Assembly (NCBI RefSeq): GCF_000716535.1
Contig: NZ_JNWV01000040.1
Location: forward strand, 56,158 to 120,157
Reading direction: 5' to 3'
Source of the DNA: Streptomyces flaveolus
Lineage (GTDB): Bacteria; Actinomycetota; Actinomycetes; Streptomycetales; Streptomycetaceae
Length of the DNA stretch: 64,000 nucleotides
Position 1 is the first letter of the stretch, and each line of letters opens with the position of its first letter. Under the pieces are notes generated by a model. It was not told the DNA's origin, ran no database searches, and saw only the letters and a program-made list of their open reading frames with translations. The translations under genes and the position numbers were made by a program. Positions 43,494 through 53,340 of this stretch are shown in pieces.

Positions 43494-43697
43494 GTGACGC
43501 TCACCCTTCTCGCGGGGTTTTTCCGACCGCGCGGGCGGTCGGTGGGCCGGGAGTTGCGGTGACCGGGGTGGTGACGGCGGTGTCGCGCTGGCGGGTGTGG
43601 GCCGGGTTCATGTGACGCTCACCCTTCTCGCCGCGCGGGCGGTCGTGCTCGGGGCAGTGACGGCGTTGTCGCGCTGGCGGGTGTGGGCCGGGCTCAT
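43376..43697 (-). repeat. Tandem repeat carrying a reiterated ribosome site, start codon and small ORF
   Basis: Units begin at minus-strand ATG codons at 43697, 43611 and 43493, spaced 86 and 118 bp. Each starts ATGARCCCGGCCCACACCCG and is preceded by GAGAAGGGTGAGCGTCAC, which is also the end of the prenyltransferase gene. Unit 1 encodes 29 aa (43608-43697, MSPAHTRQRDNAVT to ARRVSVT), and its stop overlaps the next ATG. Unit 2 encodes 36 aa (43501-43611). Unit 3 is the 135-aa frame. Confidence 0.85.
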
Positions 43698-44758
43698 GTG
43701 ACGCTCACCCTTCTCGCCGCGCGGGCGGCCAGTGGGCCGAGGGCCGCCGTGATCAGGGCGGTCGCGCCGGCTCCGGCGCGGGCGGCGAGGGCGGCCTGGA
43801 GGGGGATCGTGGCGCGGATGCCGGCGCCGACCGCCCGCTGGGTGAGCGGGGGTGACGGGTTGAGGGAGGCGTGGAGGTAGGGGCGGGCCGTGGTCGTGGC
43901 GTAGCCGAGGGCGAGCGCGGTGGTGAGCGGGCGGTCGGGCAGCAGCCGGGTCACCGCACCGGTGGCGGCCAGCGCGGCGAGCGGGGCGAGCGGGGAGCCG
44001 CCGCGGGTCTCCTGGCGCGAGACGGCCGTGACCGCGAGCGTGTGGGTGCCGAGCAGGGCCGCGGACGGCAGGGCCGGCCGGACGCGTCCGGCACCGGCGG
44101 CGGCGCCGAGCAGCAGGTCCAGGGCGCGCGCGGCGGCCATCGCGGCCGGGCCCGCCGGGGTCCGTTTGAGCAGGAGGTCGTACGACCACACGGTGGCCGC
44201 GAGCGGGGTGGCGACCGACAGCGCCGGGCGCCCCGCGCGGGCGGCCAGGGCGAGCCCGGCGGCCGTGAGGGCGCAGGCCGCGGTGAGGGCGGCGGCGGGC
44301 CGGATCCTGCCGGAGGGCAAGGGCCGGTGCGGACGCTCCACGGCGTCCTCGGCACGGTCGGCCCAGTCGTTCAGCGCCATCCCGGCCTCGTACAGGCACA
44401 GCGACGAACCGATGGCGAGCAGGCTCCCGCGACCCGGCCGCGCGGCCACGGCCGCGGCTCCGGCGAGCACGTCCCCGGGAACGGTGAACAGGGCGGGCAA
44501 CCGTAGCAGTTCGGCCCACGCCCGCAACCGGCCACCGGTCCGCGACCGGCCGGGGGAGCGCGCCACGCGACCGCGCGGCCCGCTGGGTGTCGGCCTGCCG
44601 GGCTCGTGCGGGACGTGGCCGTGCGGCGCGCTCGGTGTGGGCTCGTCGGGTTCGTGCGGTGTGCGACCCCGAGGTTCGCCTCCTGTCGCCCCGTCGGGCC
44701 CGTTCGGTGCCGGGGTGCCGTTCCGGGCGGCGGGGCCGGGGGCGGGGCGGCGGGTCAC
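43694..44758 (-). CDS. UbiA-superfamily prenyltransferase (EboC-like)
   Basis: In this 354-aa protein, residues about 85-350 are a polytopic UbiA-type domain with the first Asp-rich motif in NDWADRAEDAVERPHRPLPSG and a second loop near YDLLLKRTPAGPAAM. UbiA enzymes move prenyl or other polyprenyl-phosphate-linked groups at the membrane. The first 80 residues are a Pro/Gly/Arg-rich extension with an 18-residue tandem repeat (PHEPDEPTPSAPHGHV, PHEPGRPTPSGPRGRV). Its GTG overlaps the stop of the cyclase gene (GTGA), and its stop overlaps a small ORF start (ATGA). It corresponds in position to EboC. Confidence 0.87.
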   Translation of the reverse strand: MTRRPAPGPAARNGTPAPNGPDGATGGEPRGRTPHEPDEPTPSAPHGHVPHEPGRPTPSGPRGRVARSPGRSRTGGRLRAWAELLRLPALFTVPGDVLAGAAAVAARPGRGSLLAIGSSLCLYEAGMALNDWADRAEDAVERPHRPLPSGRIRPAAALTAACALTAAGLALAARAGRPALSVATPLAATVWSYDLLLKRTPAGPAAMAAARALDLLLGAAAGAGRVRPALPSAALLGTHTLAVTAVSRQETRGGSPLAPLAALAATGAVTRLLPDRPLTTALALGYATTTARPYLHASLNPSPPLTQRAVGAGIRATIPLQAALAARAGAGATALITAALGPLAARAARRVSVT

Positions 44759-45879
44759 TCGGGCTCTCCCAGTTCGTGGGCGAAGTGCAGGAGCGTGGCG
44801 TACTGCTCGGCCAGGGCCGCCGGAGCCGTGCCCATCGGGTCCTTGAAGTAGAAGGACAGGGCGGTGAGCGGGCCGGTGTGGCCGGTCTCGTGGGCGCGGG
44901 CCGTCAGCCGGGCCAGGTCCAGGACCAGCGGTGCCGCCAGGGCCGAGTCGCAGCCCTGCCAGATGGTCTGCAGGACCATGCGGGTGCCGAGGAAGCCGTC
45001 GAAGGCGATGTGGTCCCAGGCGGTCTTCCAGTCGCCGAGCGCCGGTACGTCGTCGATGTGGACCTCGCCCTCGGGGACCGTGCCGAGGGTGTCGGCGAGG
45101 ACGCGCTCCTTGCCGGCGTTCTTCGCCGCCGCGGCGGCCGGGTCGGCCAGCGCGGCACCGTCGCCGCCGCCGAGGAGGTTGGTCCCGGACCAGGCCCGCA
45201 CGGCGAGCGCCCGCTGGGCGAACATCGGCCCGAGGGCGGAACGCAGCAGCGTCTGCCCGGTCTTGCCGTCGCGGCCGGCGTACGGCAGCCCGCTGGAGGT
45301 GGCGAGGCCGGCGAGCGCGGGGTGGTGCAGCCCGGTCGAGGGGGTGAAGTTGACGTACGGGCAGCCGGCGCGCAGGGCGGCCGCCGCGTAGAGGGAGCTG
45401 GGTGGCAGGGCGGTACCGGTCGCGGCGGGTTCGGTGGAGGCGACGTTCACCACCACCGCGCGGGCCAGACCGTGCCGTCGGACGAAGTCGCGCAGGTCCT
45501 CGGCGAAGGCGGTGATCAGGTCGTCGGCGGTGCGGGTGTCGCCGGGAAGGGGGCCGCCGGTTCTGATCTCCCGGTCCGCGGCGGCGAGTTCGGCGGCGAC
45601 GGCCGTGGGGAGGCCGGCCGGGAGGACCCCGCCGGCGGCGAGTTGTTCGGCGCGCTTGGGCAGGGGGCAGTCCGTGGTGTCGTGGCCGCCGAAGACGAGG
45701 GACGACAGCGCGGGCAGGCCGCTGCCGGCGAACGCCGGGCCCTCGGTGACCAGGCCCGTCGGCGGGTGCAGGCCCGCGGTCAGCGCGGCGCAGCCCGCGA
45801 CCACGGTGGTGGCGACGGAGCCGCGGGCCCCGATCAGCCAGACGCCGACACGCGGGGAACGGGCGGGGGGCGCGGACAT
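44755..45879 (-). CDS. Inositol-3-phosphate synthase homologue (sugar-phosphate cyclase)
   Basis: The 374-aa protein has an N-terminal Rossmann motif (GVWLIGARGSVATTVVAG) and INO1-family blocks: VNVASTEP, YVNFTPSTGLHHPAL, AGRDGKTGQTLL, SGTNLLGGGDG, HIAFDGFLGTRM and SFYFKDPMG. INO1 converts glucose-6-phosphate to inositol-3-phosphate with NAD+. This is not the housekeeping context: it is coupled to the prenyltransferase gene and stands where ebo operons carry a dehydroquinate-synthase-like cyclase (EboD). GGAGG lies about 6 nt upstream. Substrate could be glucose-6-phosphate or a modified sugar phosphate. Confidence 0.9.
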   Translation of the reverse strand: MSAPPARSPRVGVWLIGARGSVATTVVAGCAALTAGLHPPTGLVTEGPAFAGSGLPALSSLVFGGHDTTDCPLPKRAEQLAAGGVLPAGLPTAVAAELAAADREIRTGGPLPGDTRTADDLITAFAEDLRDFVRRHGLARAVVVNVASTEPAATGTALPPSSLYAAAALRAGCPYVNFTPSTGLHHPALAGLATSSGLPYAGRDGKTGQTLLRSALGPMFAQRALAVRAWSGTNLLGGGDGAALADPAAAAAKNAGKERVLADTLGTVPEGEVHIDDVPALGDWKTAWDHIAFDGFLGTRMVLQTIWQGCDSALAAPLVLDLARLTARAHETGHTGPLTALSFYFKDPMGTAPAALAEQYATLLHFAHELGEPE

Positions 45880-46002
45880 GGGCAGCCTCCTTGTCGAGCG
45901 CGGACACCGGGAGCGGTGGGGGATGACGCCGTACGTGGGGGGTTCGGGCGTGCGGAGGTGGTGACGGCGGGCGGGAGTCCGGCGTCTCCCGCCCGCCGCC
46001 GT

Positions 46003-47322
46003 TCAGTGGCCCTTGACGGGCAGTTCCTTGATCCGGACGTCGCGGAAGGACACCTCGTCACCGGCTCCGTGGTTCTGGATGCCGATGTGTCCGTCGGTGA
46101 GGCTCCGGGCCGGATCGGTGTTGGTGAAATCGTTGATCTTCACGCCGTTGAGCCAGATCCGAAGGCGTTCGCCCTCGACCCGGATCTCGTACGTGTTCCA
46201 CTCCCCCGGCGGGTTCAGCGCACGGTCGCGCTTCTTCAGGTCGGCGGACCGGAAGCCGTAGACGGACCCAGTGGTCTTCTCCGGGACGTCGGTGGCGTCG
46301 ATCTGGATCTCGTAGCCGTTGTCCACGGCCGACCACGGGTCGTCCGAGGGCGGGAAGCCCACGAACACGCCCGAGTTGTCGTCACCGGCCGTCTTCCAGT
46401 CGAGCTTCAGGGAGTACGACCCGAAGCTCCGGTCGGCGTACCAGAGCAGGCCCATCCCGCCGGACGAGGTGAGCGTGCCGTCGTCGGACAGGGTGAAGGA
46501 GCCGGGGCCCGCCTGTCGCCAGCCGTCGAGGGAGTCACCGTCGAACAGGCTGGTGTATCCGCTCTCCGGCCGGCAGTCGGCCTGTGCGGAGCCGATCGCG
46601 TACCGGATCCCGCCCAGCAGATGCCGGCGGAAGTCCGGGTCCGCGTACGACTCCTTGGTGTGGCCGCCGCCGGTGTAGAAGGCCCGGCCGCCCTGGTACT
46701 CCTGGCACCAGGCGATCGGATGGTCGCCGTTCATGGTGCCGCCGGTGTACGACGACTCGTCGAGCGAGGCGAGGACGTGGGCCCTGTCCCGGGGGTTGGA
46801 GCGGTAGTTGTACCACTCGTCGGTCCGGTTCCAGGTCCGTCCCAGCCCCGAGGTGGCCGGGTGGGCGCGGTCCTCGACCCGCACGGTGGCCGGCTGGATC
46901 GCCGGGTGCGACTGGAAGTAGGCGCCGGCGAGGCCGCCGTAGAACGCCCAGTCGTACTCGGTGTCGGCCGCCGCGTGGATGCCGACGTAGCCGCCGCCGC
47001 GGTGGACGTAGTCCTCGAACGCCGCCTGCTGGGCGCCGTCCAGGACGTCCCCGGTGGTCGACAGGAACACCACGGCGTCGTAGCGCCGCAGGGTGGACGG
47101 GGTGAACGCGCCCGCGTCCTCGGTGGCGTCGACCGTGAAGCCGCCGCTCTCGCCGAGCTGCCGCACCGCGGCGACGCCCTCGGGGATCGAGTCGTGCCGG
47201 AAGCCGGCCGTCTTGGAGAAGACCAGCACCCGCTTGCCGTCGTCCGCGTCGTGCGACGCGGCCGGTGCCGAGGCGCAGCCGAGGAGCAGCGCGGCCGTCG
47301 CGACGGCGGTCACTGTGCGCAT
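46003..47322 (-). CDS. Lipoprotein with ThuA and DUF1080 (3-keto-disaccharide hydrolase-like) domains
   Basis: In this 439-aa protein, a lipobox LLLGC (Cys16) marks it as a surface lipoprotein. Residues about 30-250 are a ThuA-like glutamine-amidotransferase fold (VLVFSKTAGFRHDSIPEG, GGGYVGIHAAADTEYDW, WCQEYQGGRAFYTGGGHT). Residues about 258-437 are a DUF1080 laminin-G-like domain (SLFDGDSLDGWRQAG, NSGVFVGFP, NGYEIQIDAT). Both occur in pathways that oxidise sugars to 3-keto forms and hydrolyse them. It starts 12 nt after the PQQ-type dehydrogenase stop. Confidence 0.9.
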   Translation of the reverse strand: MRTVTAVATAALLLGCASAPAASHDADDGKRVLVFSKTAGFRHDSIPEGVAAVRQLGESGGFTVDATEDAGAFTPSTLRRYDAVVFLSTTGDVLDGAQQAAFEDYVHRGGGYVGIHAAADTEYDWAFYGGLAGAYFQSHPAIQPATVRVEDRAHPATSGLGRTWNRTDEWYNYRSNPRDRAHVLASLDESSYTGGTMNGDHPIAWCQEYQGGRAFYTGGGHTKESYADPDFRRHLLGGIRYAIGSAQADCRPESGYTSLFDGDSLDGWRQAGPGSFTLSDDGTLTSSGGMGLLWYADRSFGSYSLKLDWKTAGDDNSGVFVGFPPSDDPWSAVDNGYEIQIDATDVPEKTTGSVYGFRSADLKKRDRALNPPGEWNTYEIRVEGERLRIWLNGVKINDFTNTDPARSLTDGHIGIQNHGAGDEVSFRDVRIKELPVKGH

Positions 47323-47334
47323 GTCCCGCTCCTC

Positions 47335-49821
47335 TCAGCCCGTGGTGAAGGTGAAGTCGTCGACGTCGAACAGGGCTCCGCTGCCGCCCTTGAACACCAG
47401 GTAGAGCGTGGTGGTGCCGCGCGGGGCGCGGGACAGGTCGGCCTGGACGTCCTGGAAGGTCTCCCAGCCGCCGGTCACCGGCACGGTCGCCTTGCCGAGC
47501 AGGGTGCCGCTCGCCGAGCCGGCCCGGACCTCAAGGGTGCCGCCCGCGCCGCCGGAGGCGATGCGCGCGGTGATCTTCTTGGCGTTGTCCAGGACGTACG
47601 GCGTGAAGGAGATCCAGTCTCCGTCGTCGATGTCGCCGACGACCTTGCCGCCGTGTGCCGTCTCCTTGGCGATCACCGAGACGCCGGAGCTGTTGCCGAA
47701 GTGCTCGGCCTGGCGGTGGCGGGGCTGCAGCACGCTCTGGTCGTGCGAGGTGAGCGCGGCCTGGCCGCCGCCTCCGTTGTCGGTGTACTCGGCGTTCAGT
47801 ACGCCGAAGATGTTGGCGTCCTCGTCATGGCCGCCGTCGGCGCTGGTCTGGATGGTGCCGGTGCAGCCGGTGGCCGAGGTGAGCGGGTGGCCGTGGGTGT
47901 CGTGGCCGAGGACGAAGGTGACCTTGACCTTGGCGCAGTCGATCCGGCGGCCGTCCTCGGGGTCGGTCACCTTCACGGTGAAGGGGACCGCGTCACCGAA
48001 GCTGAACAGCTGCCCGTCCTTGGGGAGCTGGAGCACCACCGTGGGCGCGGTGTTGCCGACGACGACCTGCACGCTGGCGCTGCCGGTGCGGCCCGAGGGG
48101 TCCTTCGCGGTCACGGTCGCCGTGTAGGTGCCGTTCTTGCGGTAGGTGTGCGCGGGGTTCGCGTCGGTCGACCGCGTCCCGTCGCCGAAGTCCCAGCTGT
48201 AGGTGAGCGCGTCGCCGTCCTGGTCGCTCGTGCCCTCCGAGGAGAACTGGACCTTCAGCGGCGCCTGGCCGGAGGTGCGGCTCGCCGCGGCCTGGGCGAC
48301 GGGCGAGTGGCCGTCGGTGGCGTTCTCGATGCGGTACAGCGCCGAGTTCTCGTCACCGCCGAACCAGGAGACGCCGTAGTCGAGGACGTACAGCGCGCCG
48401 TCGGGCCCGAACGCCATGTCCATCACCTGGGTGCCGGTCCAGGGCACGTCGTTGATGGACTGGACGGTGCCGTCCGCGTCGCTGGTGATGCGCTTGATCC
48501 AGCGGCGGCCGAACTCACCGGCGAAGAAGTCGCCGTCGTAGGCCTCGGGGAACTTGACCGGCGAGTCGAGCGCGGGGTCGTAGTGGTAGACCGGGCCGCC
48601 CATCGGGGACTCGGAGCCGTCGCCGAACTCGGGCACGGAGGGGCCGTTGTACGGGATCCAGGCGGGCTGGGCCGGCGGCAGGTCGGTCAGGCCGGTGTTG
48701 TGCGGGGAGGTGTTCTTCGGGGCGGAGCAGTCGAAGGAGGCGCCGGAGGCCTTGGTCGCGAAGTCGTAGTCGACGTAGGCGTCGTTGGCGCCGGTGCAGT
48801 ACGGCCAGCCGAAGTTGCCGGGCTTGGTCACCCGGGCGAACTCGACCTGGCCGGCCGGGCCGCGGTTCGGGTCGGCGGCGCCGGCGTCGGGGCCGTAGTC
48901 GCCGACGTAGAGGATGCCGGTCGCCTTGTCGACGCTGAACCGGAACGGGTTGCGGAAGCCCATCGCGTAGATCTCGGGCCGGGTCTTGTCCGTGCCGGGC
49001 GGGAAGAGGTTGCCGTCGGGGATCGCGTACGACCCGTCGGCGTTCACCTTGATGCGCAGGATCTTGCCGCGCAGGTCGTTGGTGTTGCCGGACGTGCGCT
49101 GGGCGTCGAAGCCGGGGTTGCGGTCCGCGCGCTCGTCGATCGGGGTGTAGCCGTCCGACTGGAAGGGGTTGGTGTCGTCACCCGTCGACAGGTAGAGGTT
49201 GCCGGCCGCGTCGAAGTCGATGTCACCGCCGACGTGGCAGCACAGGCCGCGGGTGGTGGGGACGTCGAGGATCTTCTTCTCGCTGGCCGTGTCCAGGGTG
49301 CCGTCGGTGTTGAGCACGAAGCGGGAGAGGCGGTTGACCCCGTCGAAGGGGGCGAAGTCGGCGGCGGTGCCGGTCTCGGGCGCGTCGCCCGCCGGGGTGT
49401 TCAGCGGGGGCGCGTAGTAGAGGTAGATGAACCGGTTCGTCGCGAAGTCGGGGTCGACGCCGACGCCTTGCAGGCCCTCCTCGTCGTGGGAGTACACGGC
49501 GAGCTTGCCGGCGATCTTGGTGTTGCCGGCCGCGTCCGTCAGACGCAGCTCGCCGTCGCGGGAGGTGTGCAGGACCGAGCGGTCCGGGAGGACGGCGAGC
49601 GACATGGGCTCCCCGGTCTCCGCCTCGCCCTTGGCGAGGGTGACCTGCTGGAAGTCCCCGGCCGCCGCGGCCGGGTCCTGGTCGGCGACGGCTGCGCCGG
49701 CCTGGGGGGAGGTGAGGGTGAGGGTGGCGCCGGCGAGGAGGGCGCCGCCGAACAGGGCGAGCGCCTTGCGCAGGCGTGATCTGTGGGTTCCCTTGCGGGT
49801 GGTGCGGTCGTTCCCGTGCAC
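47335..49821 (-). CDS. Secreted PQQ-type sugar dehydrogenase with PKD and CBM6-like domains
   Basis: The 828-aa exported protein has a signal peptide (LRKALALFGGALLAGATLTLTSPQAGA). Residues about 55-460 form a glucose/sorbosone dehydrogenase beta-propeller (YLSTGDDTNPFQSDGY, DLRGKILRIKV, GFRNPFRFSVD, GNFGWPYC). A PKD domain (SWDFGDGTRSTDANPAHTYRKNGTY) and a C-terminal carbohydrate-binding, CBM6-like domain follow. The GTG at 49821 has GGAGG 6 nt upstream; an earlier in-frame start at 49902 would bury the signal peptide. The following ThuA-DUF1080 lipoprotein is a frequent partner in sugar-degradation loci. Confidence 0.9.
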   Translation of the reverse strand: MHGNDRTTRKGTHRSRLRKALALFGGALLAGATLTLTSPQAGAAVADQDPAAAAGDFQQVTLAKGEAETGEPMSLAVLPDRSVLHTSRDGELRLTDAAGNTKIAGKLAVYSHDEEGLQGVGVDPDFATNRFIYLYYAPPLNTPAGDAPETGTAADFAPFDGVNRLSRFVLNTDGTLDTASEKKILDVPTTRGLCCHVGGDIDFDAAGNLYLSTGDDTNPFQSDGYTPIDERADRNPGFDAQRTSGNTNDLRGKILRIKVNADGSYAIPDGNLFPPGTDKTRPEIYAMGFRNPFRFSVDKATGILYVGDYGPDAGAADPNRGPAGQVEFARVTKPGNFGWPYCTGANDAYVDYDFATKASGASFDCSAPKNTSPHNTGLTDLPPAQPAWIPYNGPSVPEFGDGSESPMGGPVYHYDPALDSPVKFPEAYDGDFFAGEFGRRWIKRITSDADGTVQSINDVPWTGTQVMDMAFGPDGALYVLDYGVSWFGGDENSALYRIENATDGHSPVAQAAASRTSGQAPLKVQFSSEGTSDQDGDALTYSWDFGDGTRSTDANPAHTYRKNGTYTATVTAKDPSGRTGSASVQVVVGNTAPTVVLQLPKDGQLFSFGDAVPFTVKVTDPEDGRRIDCAKVKVTFVLGHDTHGHPLTSATGCTGTIQTSADGGHDEDANIFGVLNAEYTDNGGGGQAALTSHDQSVLQPRHRQAEHFGNSSGVSVIAKETAHGGKVVGDIDDGDWISFTPYVLDNAKKITARIASGGAGGTLEVRAGSASGTLLGKATVPVTGGWETFQDVQADLSRAPRGTTTLYLVFKGGSGALFDVDDFTFTTG

Positions 49822-49915
49822 GAAAGGCCTCCAGAGTGGGGCTGGTTGTACGGGGCGGGTGGGTACGCCGGGACGCGCCGTCGTCCCGGAGTGGTGAACC
49901 AACCGACGGGAAGGG

Positions 49916-50914
<999 letters not shown>

Positions 50915-50929
50915 GAGGGGCGGCCTCCT

Positions 50930-52216
50930 TCAGCCCGCGACGGGCGTGTAGACGGAGTTCTTCTCGGCGCTCTCCTCCACTGCCGCCAGGACGCGCTGCA
51001 CCTGGAGGCCGTCGGCGAAGGAGGGGGCGGGGCGGGTGCCCGCGGCGATGGCATGGACCAGGTCACGGGCCTGGTGGACGAAGGTGTGCTCGTAGCCGAG
51101 ACCGTGGCCCGGCGGCCACCAGGCGTCCAGGTACGGGTGCTCCGGCTCGGTGACGAGGATGCGGCGGAAGCCCGCCTCGGCGCCGGGTTCGGTGGCGTCG
51201 TGGAACCACAGCTCGTTCAGCCGCTCCAGGTCGAAGGCGAGCGAGCCGCGCTCCCCGTTGAGTTCGATGCGCAGGGCGTTCTTGCGGCCGGTGGCGTACC
51301 GGGTGGCCTCGAAGGAGGCGAGGGCGCCGGAGGCGAAGCGGCCGGTGAACACGGCGGCGTCGTCGACGGTGACCGTGCCGGTGCTGACGCCGGTGGCGGA
51401 CCCGGCCGCCAGGCCGCGGCTCGGGCCGCCGGGCAGCGGACGCTCCCGGACGAAGGTCTCGGTGAGCGCCGACACCCCGGCCAGCGGCTCGCCCGCCAGG
51501 TACTGGGCGAGGTCCACGATGTGCGCGCCCAGATCCCCGAGCGCGCCGGAACCGGCGTGCTCCCTGCGTAGTCGCCAGGTCAGCGGGAAGGCGGGGTCGG
51601 CCAGCCAGTCCTGGAGGTACGTCACCCGGACGTGACGCAGCCCTCCGAGCCGCCCGTCGGCGATCATCCGGTGGGCGAACGCGGTCGCGGGCACCCGGCG
51701 GTAGTTGAAGCCGACCATCGCCACCTGCCCCCGCCCGTACGCCTCTTCGGCCGCGCGCGTCATGGACTCGGCCTCGGCGACCGTGTTCGCGAGGGGCTTC
51801 TCGCACAACACGTGCTTGCCGGCGGCGAGCGCGGCGACGGCGATCTCGGCATGGCTGTCACCAGGGGTGCAGATGTCCACGAGGTCGATGTCGTCCCGGG
51901 CGATCAGCGCACGCCAGTCGGTCTCCACGGCGGCCCAGCCGTGCCGTTCCGCCGCCGCCCGGGCGGCGGCGCCGTCCCGCCCGCAGAGCACGGCGAGCAC
52001 CGGCCGGCGGGGCAGGTCGAAGACGTGGCCCACGGTACGCCAGCCCTGGGAGTGGGCGGCGCCCATGAAGGCGTAGCCGACCATGCCGACGCGCAGCGGT
52101 GGTCTCCCGGCTCCGGGTGCCGCGTCCGGTGCCGTCCCCGGTGCCGCGTCCGGTGCGGCTCCGGGTGCCGTCTCCGGTGCGGCCTCGGGGCCGGCTGACT
52201 GCTGCGGCTGTTCCAT
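50930..52216 (-). CDS. Gfo/Idh/MocA family oxidoreductase
   Basis: The 428-aa NAD(P)-dependent dehydrogenase has a Rossmann motif at LRVGMVGYAFMGAAHSQGW (about residue 40), the family marker CEKPLANTVAEAE and the catalytic region GALGDLGAHIVDLAQYL. The first 38 residues are a disordered (A-P-G/D-A/T)n repeat (AAPETAPGAAPDAAPGTAP), encoded by an imperfect 18-bp repeat. Substrates in this family include inositol, glucose and other polyols. It lies between the ABC binding protein and the isomerase in the same operon. Confidence 0.92.
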   Translation of the reverse strand: MEQPQQSAGPEAAPETAPGAAPDAAPGTAPDAAPGAGRPPLRVGMVGYAFMGAAHSQGWRTVGHVFDLPRRPVLAVLCGRDGAAARAAAERHGWAAVETDWRALIARDDIDLVDICTPGDSHAEIAVAALAAGKHVLCEKPLANTVAEAESMTRAAEEAYGRGQVAMVGFNYRRVPATAFAHRMIADGRLGGLRHVRVTYLQDWLADPAFPLTWRLRREHAGSGALGDLGAHIVDLAQYLAGEPLAGVSALTETFVRERPLPGGPSRGLAAGSATGVSTGTVTVDDAAVFTGRFASGALASFEATRYATGRKNALRIELNGERGSLAFDLERLNELWFHDATEPGAEAGFRRILVTEPEHPYLDAWWPPGHGLGYEHTFVHQARDLVHAIAAGTRPAPSFADGLQVQRVLAAVEESAEKNSVYTPVAG

Positions 52217-52282
52217 GCGCTCGTCCTCCTCGTCGTCGGGGCGCGTTCGTCGTGGCGCGGTGGGGGGTGCGGGCGGGCCGGA

Positions 52283-53323
52283 TCAACGGAAGCCGGTGGG
52301 CATGTACCGGTCGACGTTGGTCTTGTCGACCACGGCCGAGTAGAGGGTGATGGACGCCGGGATCTCGAACTCGGCGAGACCGCCGATGCCCTTGGCCTGG
52401 CCGAGGGCGCGGGCCAGGTCGATGGCGGAGGCCGCCATGGTCGGCGGGTACAGGACGGTCGCCTTGAGCACGCCGTCGTCCTGCTTGATGGCCTGGAAGG
52501 CGGAGAGGGCGCCCGCGCCGCCGACCATCAGGAAGTCGTCCCGCCCGGCCTGCTGGATGGCGCGCAGCGCGCCCACGCCCTGGTCGTCGTCGTGGTTCCA
52601 CAGGGCGTCGAACTTCCGCTGCGCTTGAAGCAGTTGGGCCATCTTGGCCTGGCCGGACTCGACGGTGAACTCGGCGGCCTGCCGGGCCACCTTCTTGATG
52701 TTCGGGTAGTTCTTCAAGGCGTCGTCGAAGCCCTGGGTGCGCTGTTTGGTCAGCTCCAGGTTGTCCAGGCCGGCGAGTTCGACGACCCGGGCGTCCGGCT
52801 TGTCCTTGAGCTTCTCGCCGATGTAGTGCCCGGCGTTGAGGCCCATGCCGTAGTTGTCGCCGCCGATCCAGCAGCGGTAGGCCTGCGCCGAGTCGAAGAT
52901 GCGGTCCAGGTTGACGACCGGGATTCCGGCGCGCATCGCCTTGAGGCCGACCTGGGTGAGGGCCTTGCCGTCGGCGGGCAGCACGACCAGGACGTCGACC
53001 TTCTTGTTGATCAGGGTCTCGATCTGGCCGATCTGCTGCGCCGTGTCGTTGGAGCCCTCGGTGATCTCCAGGGTGACGTCGGAGTACTTCTTCGCCCGGT
53101 TCTTGGCGTTGTCGTTGATGGCGTTCAGCCAGCCGTGGTCGGCCTGGGGTCCGGCGAAGCCGATGGTGACGTGCTTGCCGGGCTTGTCGTCGGCGGCCGG
53201 CTGCTCGTTCACGGCCGTCTTCTCGTCCTTCGTCTCGTTGCTCGTGCAACCTGCGAGGAAGGCACCGGCGGAGACGGCGGCGGTCCCGAAGAGCAGTCCT
53301 CTGCGGCTCGTCAGCTGTGACAT
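52283..53323 (-). CDS. Sugar ABC transporter substrate-binding lipoprotein (RbsB type)
   Basis: The 346-aa protein has a Tat-like lipoprotein signal (SRRGLLFGTAAVSAGAFLAGC) and a type I periplasmic-binding fold of the ribose/galactose group (VTIGFAGPQADHGWLNAIND, VLVVLPADGKALTQV, GGDNYGMGLNAGHYI, LWNHDDDQGVGAL). AAGGG lies 9 nt upstream of the ATG. It is in one operon with the permease and ATPase genes. The ligand is probably a monosaccharide or cyclitol such as inositol. Confidence 0.93.
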   Translation of the reverse strand: MSQLTSRRGLLFGTAAVSAGAFLAGCTSNETKDEKTAVNEQPAADDKPGKHVTIGFAGPQADHGWLNAINDNAKNRAKKYSDVTLEITEGSNDTAQQIGQIETLINKKVDVLVVLPADGKALTQVGLKAMRAGIPVVNLDRIFDSAQAYRCWIGGDNYGMGLNAGHYIGEKLKDKPDARVVELAGLDNLELTKQRTQGFDDALKNYPNIKKVARQAAEFTVESGQAKMAQLLQAQRKFDALWNHDDDQGVGALRAIQQAGRDDFLMVGGAGALSAFQAIKQDDGVLKATVLYPPTMAASAIDLARALGQAKGIGGLAEFEIPASITLYSAVVDKTNVDRYMPTGFR

Positions 53324-53340
53324 GGTGGTGAACCCTTTCC

